In this document: positions 1 through 8,108 of the stretch, one piece after another | How positions within the stretch are numbered: position 1 is the first letter of the stretch | How the letters are laid out: each line of letters begins with the position of its first letter | NCBI GenBank assembly: GCA_963847615.1 | Contig: CAWKAN010000025.1 | Span: forward strand, 598,621 to 662,620 | Source of the DNA: Palsa-883 sp963847615 | Lineage (GTDB): Bacteria > Pseudomonadota > Alphaproteobacteria > Acetobacterales > Acetobacteraceae | Length of the DNA: 64,000 bases | Direction: 5' to 3' | Position numbers and translations under genes: made by a program | The notes under the pieces: generated by a model | The model's input: only the letters and a program-made list of their open reading frames with translations | What the model was told of the DNA's origin: nothing | Database searches by the model: none

Positions 1-76
1 GGCGTCGGCACAAAAATCCCCCGGCACGACAATGACCTTCGCCATCGTCCCGCGACGGGGTGAGAAATACGGGCTA
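1..76 (-). repeat. Family A dispersed repeat, partial copy cut by window edge
   Basis: On the minus strand this reads TAGCCCGTATTTCTCACC, then GGGACGATGGCGAAGGTCAT and TGTCGTGCC. The same ordered words occur at 13394-13573 and, more diverged, at 4388-4524, 8106-8190 and 10428-10598. The terminal TAG (74-76, minus strand) coincides with the end of a possible minus-strand reading frame, as at the other copies. Confidence 0.7.
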
Positions 77-415
77 ATGTCCCTCCAGAAAGTCGGCAAA
101 TTGCGGGCGACGGAGATTTTTGCTGCCGGAAAGCAGAAACCGCCGCCGCGCTGCAGCAACGACGGGGGAAGTTGCCGGCGCATCCAACCTCCCGGGGACG
201 CCATCGCCCGCGGGCCGAACCGACTGCCGGATTTTCCGGACAGACGCTCGGAACGCGGCAATGTCCTGCGGCGGGTGCGACCGCGCGCAAACCGGCGGCC
301 GGGATGCGGCGTGGTGCGCATCGCCAGAAGCCCCCCGCCGCGCCGGAGCCACGGTGCGCGAATGCCATAGGGTGTCGCCCCGGGAGTGTTCGGCACCCGG
401 ATTCCATACCCGCAA
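74..415 (-). CDS. Possible arginine-rich small protein, doubtful
   Basis: An open minus-strand frame of about 113 codons ends exactly at the TAG that begins the family A repeat. Four other copies of this repeat sit on the stop codon of a convincing gene, which is the main reason to list it. The C-terminal stretch (NLRRPQFADFLEGH) looks protein-like. The N-terminal part is arginine- and alanine-rich and could be a GC artefact. The nominal start is TTG and I see no clear ribosome binding site. It may be the tail of a decayed gene. No function is assigned. Confidence 0.22.
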   Translation of the reverse strand: MRVWNPGAEHSRGDTLWHSRTVAPARRGASGDAHHAASRPPVCARSHPPQDIAAFRASVRKIRQSVRPAGDGVPGRLDAPATSPVVAAARRRFLLSGSKNLRRPQFADFLEGH

Positions 416-470
416 TCCCGGCGTTCCCGGGCCGATCCGTCACGCCCTCCGCCTGCATAGGAAAATTTAC

Positions 471-499
471 TTGACATAGATTCGTGCCCAGGCTAAGCA
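471..499 (+). promoter_or_regulatory. Possible sigma70-type promoter upstream of the 645 gene
   Basis: TTGACA at 471-476 is a perfect -35 hexamer. A 17-bp spacer leads to TAAGCA at 494-499, a weak -10. It lies in an unusually AT-rich pocket about 150 bp before the first convincing plus-strand gene. The rest of 77-640 shows nothing else I can support. Confidence 0.35.
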
Positions 500-644
500 C
501 GTCCTGTCAACGGGCGAGGTGCGCCCGCCGGCATCCCGCTCCCTTCCTCACATCCGCTGCCCGGCCAGGCCGGGGTCCGCCGCTCGTCTCGGCCGGGCCC
601 GGCTTGCGATGGGCTGTCGCCGTTCCAGGATCGCGAAACCAATC

Positions 645-1421
645 ATGCGCCAGGCTGATCCCCCGATCGTGCGGTTCCATCGCCTGATCGACGAGGCGCG
701 TCCGCCGCAGCGGGCGGATCGTTCCGCGATCGGCACCCTGCCCACCCGCGCCTATCGCTATTGCGAGGCGGTGCGCAGCGCCACCGGCTTCGGCTGGTGG
801 ATCTTTCCGCCGACCGATCTGCGCATCCTGTGGGACGGCCACGACATCTTCTGGCACCATGACAGCCTGGAGGACTGGTTGCCGCTGCTGCCGTCGGCGC
901 AGTTCCCCTGGTTCTCCAGTCGCTTCGACGAGGCGGCGCCCGAGACGCTCAAGGGCTGCGCGCCGCCCTTCCTGACCGCGCTGCCGGAACCCGGCACGTT
1001 GCAGCTCTGGACCGGGCTGATGGCCCGCACCGCGCCGGACTGGAGCCTGCTGGTTCGCGCGCCGGCCAACCTGCCGTGTCCCGGCGGGCACGTGGTGTTC
1101 GAGGGGATTGTCGAAACCGACCGCTGGTTCGGCCCGCTGTTCGTCAACCTGCGGCTGACGCGCACGCACACGCCGATCCGGCTGCGTGCTGACTTTCCGC
1201 TGGCCCAGGTTCAGCCGCTGCCGCGCAGCGTCTACGGCGACACCACGCTCGCCGCCAGCAGCTTCGTTGGTGATATGGCGGACTTCAAGGCGGACGACTG
1301 GGCCGATTACCATCAGACCATCGTGGTGCCGAATGCCGATCCCGACCGGCCGTTCGGCACCTATGCGGTGGCCAGCCGCAAGCGCGGCAAGGATGTCTGC
1401 CCGATGAACCATTCCGCCTGA
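645..1421 (+). CDS. Uncharacterised protein, DUF6065-like
   Basis: A 258-residue soluble protein if started at ATG 645 (MRQADPPIVRFHRL); upstream codons in the same frame are arginine-rich and unlikely to be coding. Tryptophan- and aromatic-rich segments such as GFGWWIFPPTDLRILWDG and GWDI-like turns give it the look of a compact globular domain, and it ends with KRGKDVCPMNHSA. I recall similar proteins filed as DUF6065, but that assignment is from memory and the function is unknown. No signal peptide or membrane segment is visible. It is followed 43 bp later by a glycosyltransferase-like gene on the same strand, so the two may act together. Confidence 0.6.
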   Translation: MRQADPPIVRFHRLIDEARPPQRADRSAIGTLPTRAYRYCEAVRSATGFGWWIFPPTDLRILWDGHDIFWHHDSLEDWLPLLPSAQFPWFSSRFDEAAPETLKGCAPPFLTALPEPGTLQLWTGLMARTAPDWSLLVRAPANLPCPGGHVVFEGIVETDRWFGPLFVNLRLTRTHTPIRLRADFPLAQVQPLPRSVYGDTTLAASSFVGDMADFKADDWADYHQTIVVPNADPDRPFGTYAVASRKRGKDVCPMNHSA

Positions 1422-1464
1422 TCCCGTCCCGCATCGCCAAGGTCAGGCCTATTAAAGGATCGTC

Positions 1465-2373
1465 ATGGACAAGCTGGATGTCGTCACCGCGATCGCCAAT
1501 CCGATCCGGTGGCAGAGCCGCGCGCGGCTCTGCCGCCAATTTGCCGAGCAGATGCTGGACTCCGGCGTGCGCCTCACGGTGGTGGAGTGCGCCTACGGCG
1601 ATCGGCCATTCGCGTTCGCCGACAATCCGCACATCACGCACGTCCCGGTGCGGGCACGCAGCCTGCTGTGGATCAAGGAGAACCTGCTCAACATCGGTCT
1701 CGGCCGACTGCCGCAGGACTGGCACTACGCCGCCTGGATCGACGCCGACATCACCTTCCGCCGCCCCGACTGGGCAACCGAAACGGTTCACGCGCTGCAG
1801 CAGTACGACGTCGTGCAGCCCTGGTCGGATTGCTACGACCTCGGGCCGAACGACGAGCACCTGCAGGTCCACCGCTCATTCTGCCGCCTGGCGCACGAGG
1901 GCGCGCCGATCGCCCCCGGCAATTACGCCTTCGCCCATCCGGGCTACGCCTGGGCCGCGACGCGCCGGGCACTCAGCCTGCTCGGCGGCCTGATCGAGAC
2001 CGCCGTGCTGGGCGCCGCGGACCACCACATGGCGCTGGCGCTGCTCGACCGGGTGCGCGAGAGCGTGCCCGGCGGCATCAGCGACGGCTATATGCGCCCG
2101 CTGCTGCGCTGGCAGGACCGCGCCCGCCAGCAGATTGCCGGCAATATCGGCTACCTGCCCGGCAGCATCGAGCACGACTGGCACGGCGCGAAGACCAAGC
2201 GCGCCTATGTCGATCGCTGGTCGATCCTGACCCACAACGGGTTCGATCCGGAAACGGACCTGATCCGCAACACCTGGGGCGTGCTGGAGCTGACCGGGAA
2301 CAAGCCGCAGCTCCGCCTCGATATCGACCGCTACTTCCGCGCCCGCGACGAGGATTCAAACAGCCTCGGTTGA
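1465..2373 (+). CDS. Glycosyltransferase-like protein
   Basis: A 302-residue protein starting MDKLDVVTAIANPIRW. The opening beta-strand (DVVTAIANP) and the segment AAWIDADITFRRPDW near residue 95 resemble a GT-A fold with a DxD metal and nucleotide-sugar site. The later HNGFDPETDLIRNTWGVLEL segment is typical of small GT2-like proteins found in phages and surface-polysaccharide loci. There is no membrane segment, so it is probably cytosolic. AGGATCGTC precedes the ATG. It lies between an uncharacterised gene and two small phage-like genes. The sugar and acceptor cannot be told from sequence. Confidence 0.6.
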   Translation: MDKLDVVTAIANPIRWQSRARLCRQFAEQMLDSGVRLTVVECAYGDRPFAFADNPHITHVPVRARSLLWIKENLLNIGLGRLPQDWHYAAWIDADITFRRPDWATETVHALQQYDVVQPWSDCYDLGPNDEHLQVHRSFCRLAHEGAPIAPGNYAFAHPGYAWAATRRALSLLGGLIETAVLGAADHHMALALLDRVRESVPGGISDGYMRPLLRWQDRARQQIAGNIGYLPGSIEHDWHGAKTKRAYVDRWSILTHNGFDPETDLIRNTWGVLELTGNKPQLRLDIDRYFRARDEDSNSLG

Positions 2374-2456
2374 TCCCCTGCCCGGCTTTGCGTCGGCGTT
2401 GACGCGGCGAGCGGCGCCGCAGTCTGGCACCCCTTTTTCATTTGGAGATAGTTGCA

Positions 2457-3038
2457 ATGGATATCATCGCCATGATCCAGGCAGTGCCTGGCGTGGGCCC
2501 GTATCTGCCGTACGTGCTTGTCATGTTCGGCATCTGCGCCGTGATCGCGGCACAGCTGCCGCCGCCGAAAGAACCCACCTCGCTGTACGGCGTGGTCTAC
2601 CAGTGCGTGAACCTGCTGGGCCACAACTACAACCAGGCGCGCAATGCGCTCGCCGCCCCGGTCGCGGCCCCCTCGGCGAGCCCGCCCACCGCCATGCTGG
2701 TGCTGCTCGCCGCGTTGAGCCTGCCGCTCGGGCTGGGCGCCTGCTCGGGCGCCGGCAGCAATCCGGCGGCCGACGTCGCCGCGCTGGAAACCGGGCTGAC
2801 CGCGGCCGAGAGCCTGGCAACCGCCTATATCAGACTGCCGATCTGCACCGGCACGAACGGCCCGCTCTGCTCAACCGCCAGCATCGTCGCGCAGATCAAG
2901 GCGGCCGACGCCCAGGCCTACACGCTGGTCAAGGCGGCCGAGGCCGCCGCCGGCAATGCCGCTGCCCTGGCGGCCGCCGAAACCGCCGTCACCGCCCTGA
3001 CCACCATCACCGGCACTCTGCCGACACAAGGGAGCTAA
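2457..3038 (+). CDS. Small membrane protein with internal lipobox, phage-like
   Basis: A 193-residue protein starting MDIIAMIQAVPGVGPYLP, preceded by GGAGATAG. Residues about 9-29 form a membrane segment. A phage-type stretch YQCVNLLGHNYNQARNA follows near residue 45. A second hydrophobic stretch LVLLAALSLPLGLGAC near residue 80 ends in a lipoprotein-like cysteine, and the C-terminus is alanine-rich. It looks like two overlapping phage lysis-type genes (a holin-like and a spanin-like lipoprotein) read as one, but that is inference. It is followed two bases later by another tiny gene. A free-standing prophage is not present. Confidence 0.5.
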   Translation: MDIIAMIQAVPGVGPYLPYVLVMFGICAVIAAQLPPPKEPTSLYGVVYQCVNLLGHNYNQARNALAAPVAAPSASPPTAMLVLLAALSLPLGLGACSGAGSNPAADVAALETGLTAAESLATAYIRLPICTGTNGPLCSTASIVAQIKAADAQAYTLVKAAEAAAGNAAALAAAETAVTALTTITGTLPTQGS

Positions 3039-3040
3039 CC

Positions 3041-3238
3041 ATGCCGACCGCACTCATCACGGCCCTGATCCAAATCGTGCAGATGGGCATCACCGTCGCC
3101 CCCGAAATCATCGCGGCGGCACGCACCGCGGTGGCGCTGATCGAAAGCGGGGCCGCTCCGACAGCGGCGCAGCAGGCCCAGATCGACGCGGCCCTGAATG
3201 CGGCGCACGCGGCTCTGCAGGCCGCCGCGCCGGCCTGA
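3041..3238 (+). CDS. Small alanine-rich protein, phage-like
   Basis: A 65-residue protein (MPTALITALIQIVQMGITVA...) starting two bases after the stop of the preceding gene, whose last codons GGGAGCTAACC supply a ribosome binding site. The N-terminal 20 residues are hydrophobic or amphipathic; the rest is alanine-rich helix (AAQQAQIDAALNAAHAAL). The close coupling suggests translation with the gene before it. The function is unknown; small phage virion or lysis proteins often look like this. Confidence 0.5.
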   Translation: MPTALITALIQIVQMGITVAPEIIAAARTAVALIESGAAPTAAQQAQIDAALNAAHAALQAAAPA

Positions 3239-3248
3239 TGTGCGATCG

Positions 3249-3280
3249 GCCCTTTCCGGCGGCGCGCCGCCGGAAAGGGC
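3249..3280. terminator. Perfect 32-bp palindrome between convergent genes
   Basis: Sixteen bases (GCCCTTTCCGGCGGCG) are followed by their exact reverse complement with no loop. It lies 10 bp after the stop at 3238 and 9 bp after the secB stop on the other strand. It could stop transcription from both sides, although no T-run follows. A recombination or protein-binding site is the alternative. Confidence 0.6.
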
Positions 3281-3289
3281 AACCGCGCG

Positions 3290-3817
3290 CTATACGGCGG
3301 CGGCGGGTGGCGTGGCAGCCTGCGCCTGCGCCCGCCGCGCCTGCCACAACGCGACGAAATCGATCGGCTGCAGCAGCACCGGCGGGAAGCCGCCGTCGCG
3401 GGTCACGTCCGCCAGGATGTTGCGCGCGAACGGGAACAGGATACGCGGACATTCCACCAACAGCACCGGCTCGACCGCGTTGTCCGGCAGCCCGCTCAAC
3501 GTGAAGATGCCGGCATAGGTCAGCTCGGCGACGAACGCCGTGGCCGGCACCGCGGCGTTCTGTCCGTTGCCCTGGGACGGCTCGTGGGCTTCGGCGCGGA
3601 TCACGAGCGCCACCTCGAACACGCTCTGCCCCTCCTGCACCCGCCGGGCCTGCACATCGAGATTGATGTTGACCTGCGGCTGTCCGCGCAAATGGGAATA
3701 GATCTGCGGCGCGCCCGGGACCTCGAACGACAGGTCCTTGACGTATTGGATGTTCACCACCAGCGGCACCTGATGCGGCGCAGCGCCGGGCCCTGGCGCG
3801 GGAGTTGTCTCTGACAT
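3290..3817 (-). CDS. secB: Protein-export chaperone SecB
   Basis: A 175-residue protein with typical SecB body sequence: PLVVNIQYVKDLSFEVPGAP, then INLDVQARR and FVAELTYAGIFTL, and the C-terminal core CPRILFPFARNILADVTRDG and FPPVLLQPIDFVALWQ. SecB binds unfolded presecretory proteins in the cytosol and hands them to SecA. An alanine- and proline-rich tail follows the core. The nearby Tim44-like gene and mltA are its usual alphaproteobacterial neighbours; here a histidine phosphatase gene sits between. Confidence 0.95.
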   Translation of the reverse strand: MSETTPAPGPGAAPHQVPLVVNIQYVKDLSFEVPGAPQIYSHLRGQPQVNINLDVQARRVQEGQSVFEVALVIRAEAHEPSQGNGQNAAVPATAFVAELTYAGIFTLSGLPDNAVEPVLLVECPRILFPFARNILADVTRDGGFPPVLLQPIDFVALWQARRAQAQAATPPAAAV

Positions 3818-4387
3818 TGCATGCTCCGTTTCAGGTCACGCCGAGGCCGACGCACCCAATGCACGCCCGGTAGCACGAACGCTATCCCCCCGCCAACCCG
3901 ACACACCGGCGACGCCACAAACTTACCCTGAAAATCCGGCCCGTGAAATTTCTGTGCTGCCGCGGCGGCAGGCGAGGAACCCGCGCGTCTTGACAGAAAC
4001 CACTGGTAAAAATTGCGATTATCGTCATTGAAGAGACAATTTTACCCGCGCCGGATCAGGATTTGCCGGTGCAGAACTGATACCAGCGCGCGACGGTCTG
4101 ACGGCTCGCCGGGGCGTCGGGCGGCTGGAACGGGTCATGGGTTGGCACGCGACCGGCCCAGCAACTCCCTGGGCAACCCCTCACGCGACGCCACTCGGCG
4201 GGAGGCTCCGCGCTTCCGCCGGTCGGCATCCGATCATGTCCCATCCCGTTGCGCCGGGCTGCCTCGCCCGCCACGCGGTCAGCCCGCCATGCGGCGAATT
4301 TCCGGCCAAAACAGCGCATTCGATGCCGCCGGTCTTCCTGGGCGCAGCAACCTGTCCGGGCCAATCCCGATTTCCGACAATGTCGCG
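3818..4387. other. Intergenic stretch, possible gene remnant
   Basis: About 570 bp between secB and the histidine phosphatase gene. A minus-strand frame near 4056-4250 has protein-like composition at its end (ASRQTVARWYQFCTGKS), but no convincing start or ribosome binding site, and the region upstream runs into the family A repeat. It may be the tail of a decayed gene. The AT-rich patch near 3990-4050 could hold promoters. Confidence 0.3.
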
Positions 4388-4524
4388 AGATGATGGCAAC
4401 GGGCATTGTCGTCGCAAGGGCTTTTCGCACCGCCGCCAATACCGGTCATATTCGCCGGGCGCGAAATACCGTCGTCGGCAAACCCCGCGCCAGCACCGGC
4501 GAGAGCGTGAGCCCCCGGGGCTAG
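4388..4524 (-). repeat. Family A dispersed repeat
   Basis: On the plus strand it starts GAGATGATGGCAACGGGCAT and runs through GCACCGCCGCCAATACCGG to CCGGGGCTAG. The terminal CTA at 4521-4523 is the TAG stop codon of the minus-strand histidine phosphatase gene. It is a diverged copy of the better preserved element at 13394-13573. Confidence 0.6.
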
Positions 4525-5075
4525 ACCCGCCAGGTGACCTCCGTCGGTCCCGGAACGGTCGGGTCGCAGCGCAGCGATTGCCCGTTCATCACGCTCTGGC
4601 CTGTCATCGACAGGATAAACCCCCAGTGGCTGACGACCAGCGTGTCCGCCCAATCGGCCAACGCGGCCATTTCGGCCCGGAACAGGCGCGCCCGATCCAT
4701 GATGAACGCTTCCGGCTCCTCGATCGGCGGCCACCAGACCTCGTCGATCGTCGAGAAGTCATGCCCCGGCCAGGTGCGCTCCAGCTCGGTGCGCGGCGTG
4801 CCGATGTCGCAGGCGAACTTGTAGCGCTCGCGCACGATCGGATTGACGAACACCGGCACGTCCAGCGCCGCGGCGATCGGCGCGGCGGTCTGCAGGGCGC
4901 GAGTGTACGGCGAGGCGATGATGCGACCGATCCCCTCGCCGCGCAGGTGCTGGGCCGCCTCCGCGGCCTGCGCGTGGCCAAGCTCGGTCAGCGGCGCGTC
5001 GATCACGCCGGGATCGACGCGCGACGCGCCGAAATGCAGGTTGAACTCGCTCTGGCCGTGCCGCATCAGGATCAT
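4521..5075 (-). CDS. Histidine phosphatase (phosphoglycerate-mutase-like)
   Basis: A 184-residue protein starting MILMRHGQSEF. The catalytic RHG motif is at residues 5-7, Arg59 lies in SPYTRALQTA, and the second catalytic histidine is His150 in VVSHWGF, the pattern of the two-histidine phosphatase superfamily. It probably hydrolyses a small phosphorylated metabolite or protein phosphohistidine in the cytosol; the substrate cannot be read from sequence. Its TAG stop is the first three bases of a family A repeat. It is convergent with nothing and divergent from the Tim44-like gene, 118 bp away. Confidence 0.85.
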   Translation of the reverse strand: MILMRHGQSEFNLHFGASRVDPGVIDAPLTELGHAQAAEAAQHLRGEGIGRIIASPYTRALQTAAPIAAALDVPVFVNPIVRERYKFACDIGTPRTELERTWPGHDFSTIDEVWWPPIEEPEAFIMDRARLFRAEMAALADWADTLVVSHWGFILSMTGQSVMNGQSLRCDPTVPGPTEVTWRV

Positions 5076-5193
5076 GCGCCGGCATTACAGGCGGCCCGGC
5101 GGGCCGACAATCCCCACTGCCTGGATACCGGTTTCGTTTGTGTTACGCGCCCCGGCCGCCTATCTCTCTCGACACGGATGAGAGAGAGCGGGA

Positions 5194-5862
5194 ATGGGTG
5201 ACGGCAGTTTTCCGATCGACCTGGTGCTGTTTGGCATGATCGCGGCATTCCTGGTGCTGCGGCTGCGCAGCATCCTCGGGCGGCGGACCGGGTTCGAACG
5301 GCCGCAACAGCCCTATCAGCCGCCGGCCGGCCCGACCGCGGCCGGACCGGTGATCGACGGACATGCGGAGCCGGTCCACCCGCCGACCCACCGGACGGTC
5401 CCCGAGCCGGTGAGCGCCCTCGGCCAGACGCTGGCGCGCATGCAGGCGGTGGATCGCAGCTTCGATCCGGCGGGCTTCCTGGATGGCGCGGAAAAGGCGT
5501 TCCGCCTCATCGTGACCGCCTTCGCCTCCGGCGACCGGACCACGCTGCGCAGCCTGCTGGCGGACGACACCTACCGCGCGTTCGAGCAGGCGATCGCCGC
5601 GCGCGAGGCGGCCGGACAGCAGCAAGTCAGCGAGATCCGCGCGGTGCCAGGCGCCAGCATCGAGGCGGCGGAGCTGAACGGCACCGTGGCGCACGTCACC
5701 GTGAAGTTCGTCTCCGACCAGATCAGCCTGACCCGCGACCAGGCCGGCAACCCGGTCGCCGGCACCGACGCGGTGACCGAGATCACCGACCTGTGGACGT
5801 TCGAGCGCGACCTGTCCGCGCAGGACCCCACCTGGCGCCTGGTCGCTGCGCGCAGCGCCTGA
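5194..5862 (+). CDS. Tim44-like (TimA) domain protein
   Basis: A 222-residue protein. Residues about 6-24 form one membrane helix (IDLVLFGMIAAFLVLRLRSIL), followed by a proline-rich linker to about residue 85 and a C-terminal Tim44-like domain (FLDGAEKAFRLIVTAFASGD ... ITDLWTFERDL ... WRLVAARSA). Alphaproteobacterial members are inner-membrane-anchored and relate to mitochondrial Tim44; their exact role is not settled. GAGAGAGCGGGA before the ATG is a good ribosome binding site. It is followed 15 bp later by mltA, the usual arrangement. Confidence 0.85.
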   Translation: MGDGSFPIDLVLFGMIAAFLVLRLRSILGRRTGFERPQQPYQPPAGPTAAGPVIDGHAEPVHPPTHRTVPEPVSALGQTLARMQAVDRSFDPAGFLDGAEKAFRLIVTAFASGDRTTLRSLLADDTYRAFEQAIAAREAAGQQQVSEIRAVPGASIEAAELNGTVAHVTVKFVSDQISLTRDQAGNPVAGTDAVTEITDLWTFERDLSAQDPTWRLVAARSA

Positions 5863-5877
5863 CACGCAGCGCCCGAA

Positions 5878-7269
5878 ATGAGGCGTCTCCCATCATGTTG
5901 GGCGCCGGCATGTTGGGCGCCGGGCAGCGCGCACGGCGTTGCCCGGAAACGCCGGCGGGCGGCAGCCGCGCACCGTCCCACCCCGCCTGCCGGCGATCCC
6001 GCACCGCCTGCGCGGTCGGCCCCCGGGACACTGGCCAGGCGATCCGCTGGGGCCAGGCGATCCGCTGGGGCCAGGCGATCCGCCGGCTGGCTTTTCGCGG
6101 CACTGGGGCTGGCGGCCTGCGCCGTACCGCCGCCGTCAGCGCCGCCACCGGCACAACCCCCGGCTCTGACCATGACCGCCGTGCCGTTCAGCGCCCTGCC
6201 CGGCTGGGCCGAGGACCATCTTTCCGCCGTCATCCCGCCGTTGCGGCGCGAATGCGCGCTGTTGGCCGGCTTGCCGGACGAGGCGGCGCTGGGCGGCGGC
6301 ACGGCGGCGGTGCCGCGCGGCGGACGTGCCGGGCAGTGGCGCCCCCTCTGCGCCGCGGCGGCGGCGGTGCCGGCCGGCGACGACGCCGCGGCGCGGGCCA
6401 TGCTCGAGCGCGAGCTGCAACCCTATGCGATCGGCGACAACGGCAAGCCCGAAGGCTTGTTCACCGGCTATTACGAACCCCAGGTGGACGGCGCGATGCG
6501 GCGCGGCGGGCGGTATCAGACGCCGCTGCTGCGCCGGCCGCGCGATCTGCTGCAAGCCGATCTCGGCGCCTTCGCCGCCGACCTGCAGGGCCGCTCGATC
6601 GCCGGGCGGATCGAGGGCGGCAGGCTGGTGCCGTACTACGACCGCGCGGCGATCGAGCACGGCGCCCTCGCCGCGCAGCATCTGGCGCTGCTGTTCCTGG
6701 CCGATCCGGTGGATGCGTTCTTCCTCGAGATCCAAGGCTCCGGCCGGGTGCGGCTGCCGGACGGGCGCATCGTCCGGGTGAGCTACGATGGCCAGAACGG
6801 CCGTCCCTATGTGCCGATCGGCCGGCTGCTGATCGAGGGCGGCGAACTGACGCGCGAGGCGGTCAGCCTGCCGGCGATCCGTGCCTGGCTGGCGGCCCAC
6901 CCGGACCAGGCGCCGGCACTGATGGACGCCAACCCCTCCTACGTGTTCTTCAGCGTGCTGGCACCGACGCCACCCGACGTCGGGCCGCCCGGCGCGCTCG
7001 GCGTGGCGCTGACGCCAGGGCGCTCGCTGGCGGTGGATCGTCGCTTCCTGCCGATGGCCGCGCCGGTGTTCGTCGCCACCTCCAACCCGCTGGACGGCGC
7101 GCCGTGGCGGCACCTGCTGCTGGCGCAGGACCGCGGCGGGGCGATCAAGGGCCCGGTTCGCGGCGACATCTTCTTCGGCTGGGACGCCGCGGCCGAGGCG
7201 ATGGCGGGGCGGATGAAGCAGCCTGGCACCGCCTACCTGCTGCTGCCTCGCGCCGCGCCGGGCGCTTGA
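5878..7269 (+). CDS. mltA: Membrane-bound lytic murein transglycosylase A
   Basis: The body from about residue 150 matches MltA: FTGYYEPQVDGA, then FFLEIQGSGRVRLPDG, VSYDGQNGRPYVPIG, and the C-terminal 3D domain AQDRGGAIKGPVRGDIFFGW with its aspartates. It cleaves peptidoglycan to 1,6-anhydro products at the outer membrane. The stretch WLFAALGLAAC carries the lipobox, so it is a lipoprotein. The N-terminus before the lipobox is odd: an 18-bp tandem repeat (6033-6086) encodes ARRSAG three times and supplies the positive charge of the signal peptide. The frame can start as early as 5878, and the true start is uncertain. The gene is followed two bases later by a methyltransferase gene. Confidence 0.88.
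   Translation: MRRLPSCWAPACWAPGSAHGVARKRRRAAAAHRPTPPAGDPAPPARSAPGTLARRSAGARRSAGARRSAGWLFAALGLAACAVPPPSAPPPAQPPALTMTAVPFSALPGWAEDHLSAVIPPLRRECALLAGLPDEAALGGGTAAVPRGGRAGQWRPLCAAAAAVPAGDDAAARAMLERELQPYAIGDNGKPEGLFTGYYEPQVDGAMRRGGRYQTPLLRRPRDLLQADLGAFAADLQGRSIAGRIEGGRLVPYYDRAAIEHGALAAQHLALLFLADPVDAFFLEIQGSGRVRLPDGRIVRVSYDGQNGRPYVPIGRLLIEGGELTREAVSLPAIRAWLAAHPDQAPALMDANPSYVFFSVLAPTPPDVGPPGALGVALTPGRSLAVDRRFLPMAAPVFVATSNPLDGAPWRHLLLAQDRGGAIKGPVRGDIFFGWDAAAEAMAGRMKQPGTAYLLLPRAAPGA
5895..5924 (+). repeat. 15-bp direct duplication
   Basis: ATGTTGGGCGCCGGC is repeated directly (second copy differing at its last base), near the 5' end of the mltA frame. Together with the 18-bp tract at 6033 it suggests that this leader region grew by slippage. 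Confidence 0.6.
6033..6086 (+). repeat. 18-bp tandem repeat, three units, in the mltA signal region
   Basis: GGCCAGGCGATCCGCTGG occurs three times head to tail, the third with one change. The unit length is a multiple of three, so copy changes keep the mltA frame and add or remove six residues of the basic signal-peptide n-region. Confidence 0.85.
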
Positions 7270-7271
7270 AC

Positions 7272-8108
7272 ATGGACCAGCCCCTCGCGCCGACCCGGGA
7301 GGCGCTGCTCGGCGCGCATCGGCTGATCTGCGACGACTGCCTGGCCGTGCTCCCCACGCTGCCCGCGGCGTCGGTCAACGTGATCGTCACCTCGCCGCCG
7401 TACAATCTCGGCATCGCCTACCGGCGCTACCGGGACAACCGGGCCGAACAGGACTATCTCGACTGGCTGCTGCGCGTCGCGACCGAGCTGCGGCGGGTGA
7501 TGCGGCCCGAGGCGTCATTCTTCCTCAACATCGCCGGCTCGTCCACCGCGCCATGGCTGCCGTTCGAGCTGATCGTGCGGCTGCGCGGACTGTTCGCGTT
7601 GCAGAACCACATCACCTGGATCAAGTCGATCGCGATCGGGCGCAACTCGGTCGGGCACTACAAGCCGGTCGGCGGCAAGCGGTTCCTGCATCACAACCAC
7701 GAGCACATCTTCCACCTGACCTTGTCCGGCGCGGTGCCGCTCGACCGGCTGGCGATCGGCGTGCCGTTCAAGGACAAATCCAACATCGCCCGGCGCGGCC
7801 ACGCGCGCGACCTGCGCTGCCGCGGCAACACCTGGCACATTCCCTACGACACGGTGCAGAGCAAGGCGGAGAAATTCCACCACCCGAGCACGTTCCCGCT
7901 GGAACTGCCGCGCTGGTGCATCCGACTGCACGGGGTTCGCCAACCGGTGGTGCTGGACCCGTTCATGGGCACCGGCACGACGCTGCTTGCCGCGGCGCTG
8001 GAAGGCGGCCAGGGGATCGGGATCGAGCTTGATCCGTCCTATCTGGCGGTTGCGCGGCAGCGACTGGCGACCATGCAGGCCGAGCTGGTTCCCGGCGCGC
8101 CGCCGTAG
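7272..8108 (+). CDS. Orphan DNA methyltransferase (TSPPYN type)
   Basis: A 278-residue S-adenosylmethionine-dependent DNA methyltransferase. The catalytic motif TSPPYN is at residues 40-45 and the AdoMet-binding motif DPFMGTGTT near residue 225, followed by GIGIELDPSYLAVARQRL. Motif IV before motif I is the beta-class order. The target base may be N4-cytosine or N6-adenine; sequence alone does not decide. No restriction endonuclease gene is adjacent, so it is an orphan enzyme or moonlights in regulation. The start is two bases after the mltA stop, implying cotranscription. The TAG stop is the first three bases of a family A repeat. Confidence 0.88.
   Translation: MDQPLAPTREALLGAHRLICDDCLAVLPTLPAASVNVIVTSPPYNLGIAYRRYRDNRAEQDYLDWLLRVATELRRVMRPEASFFLNIAGSSTAPWLPFELIVRLRGLFALQNHITWIKSIAIGRNSVGHYKPVGGKRFLHHNHEHIFHLTLSGAVPLDRLAIGVPFKDKSNIARRGHARDLRCRGNTWHIPYDTVQSKAEKFHHPSTFPLELPRWCIRLHGVRQPVVLDPFMGTGTTLLAAALEGGQGIGIELDPSYLAVARQRLATMQAELVPGAPP

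Noticed and set aside
645..3238. A complete prophage
   Set aside because: No integrase, terminase, capsid or tail gene is present; only four small genes look phage-like.
4056..4439. Minus-strand frame ending ARWYQFCTGKS
   Set aside because: The end looks protein-like but there is no start signal, and the upstream half is repeat sequence; it is noted only as a possible remnant.
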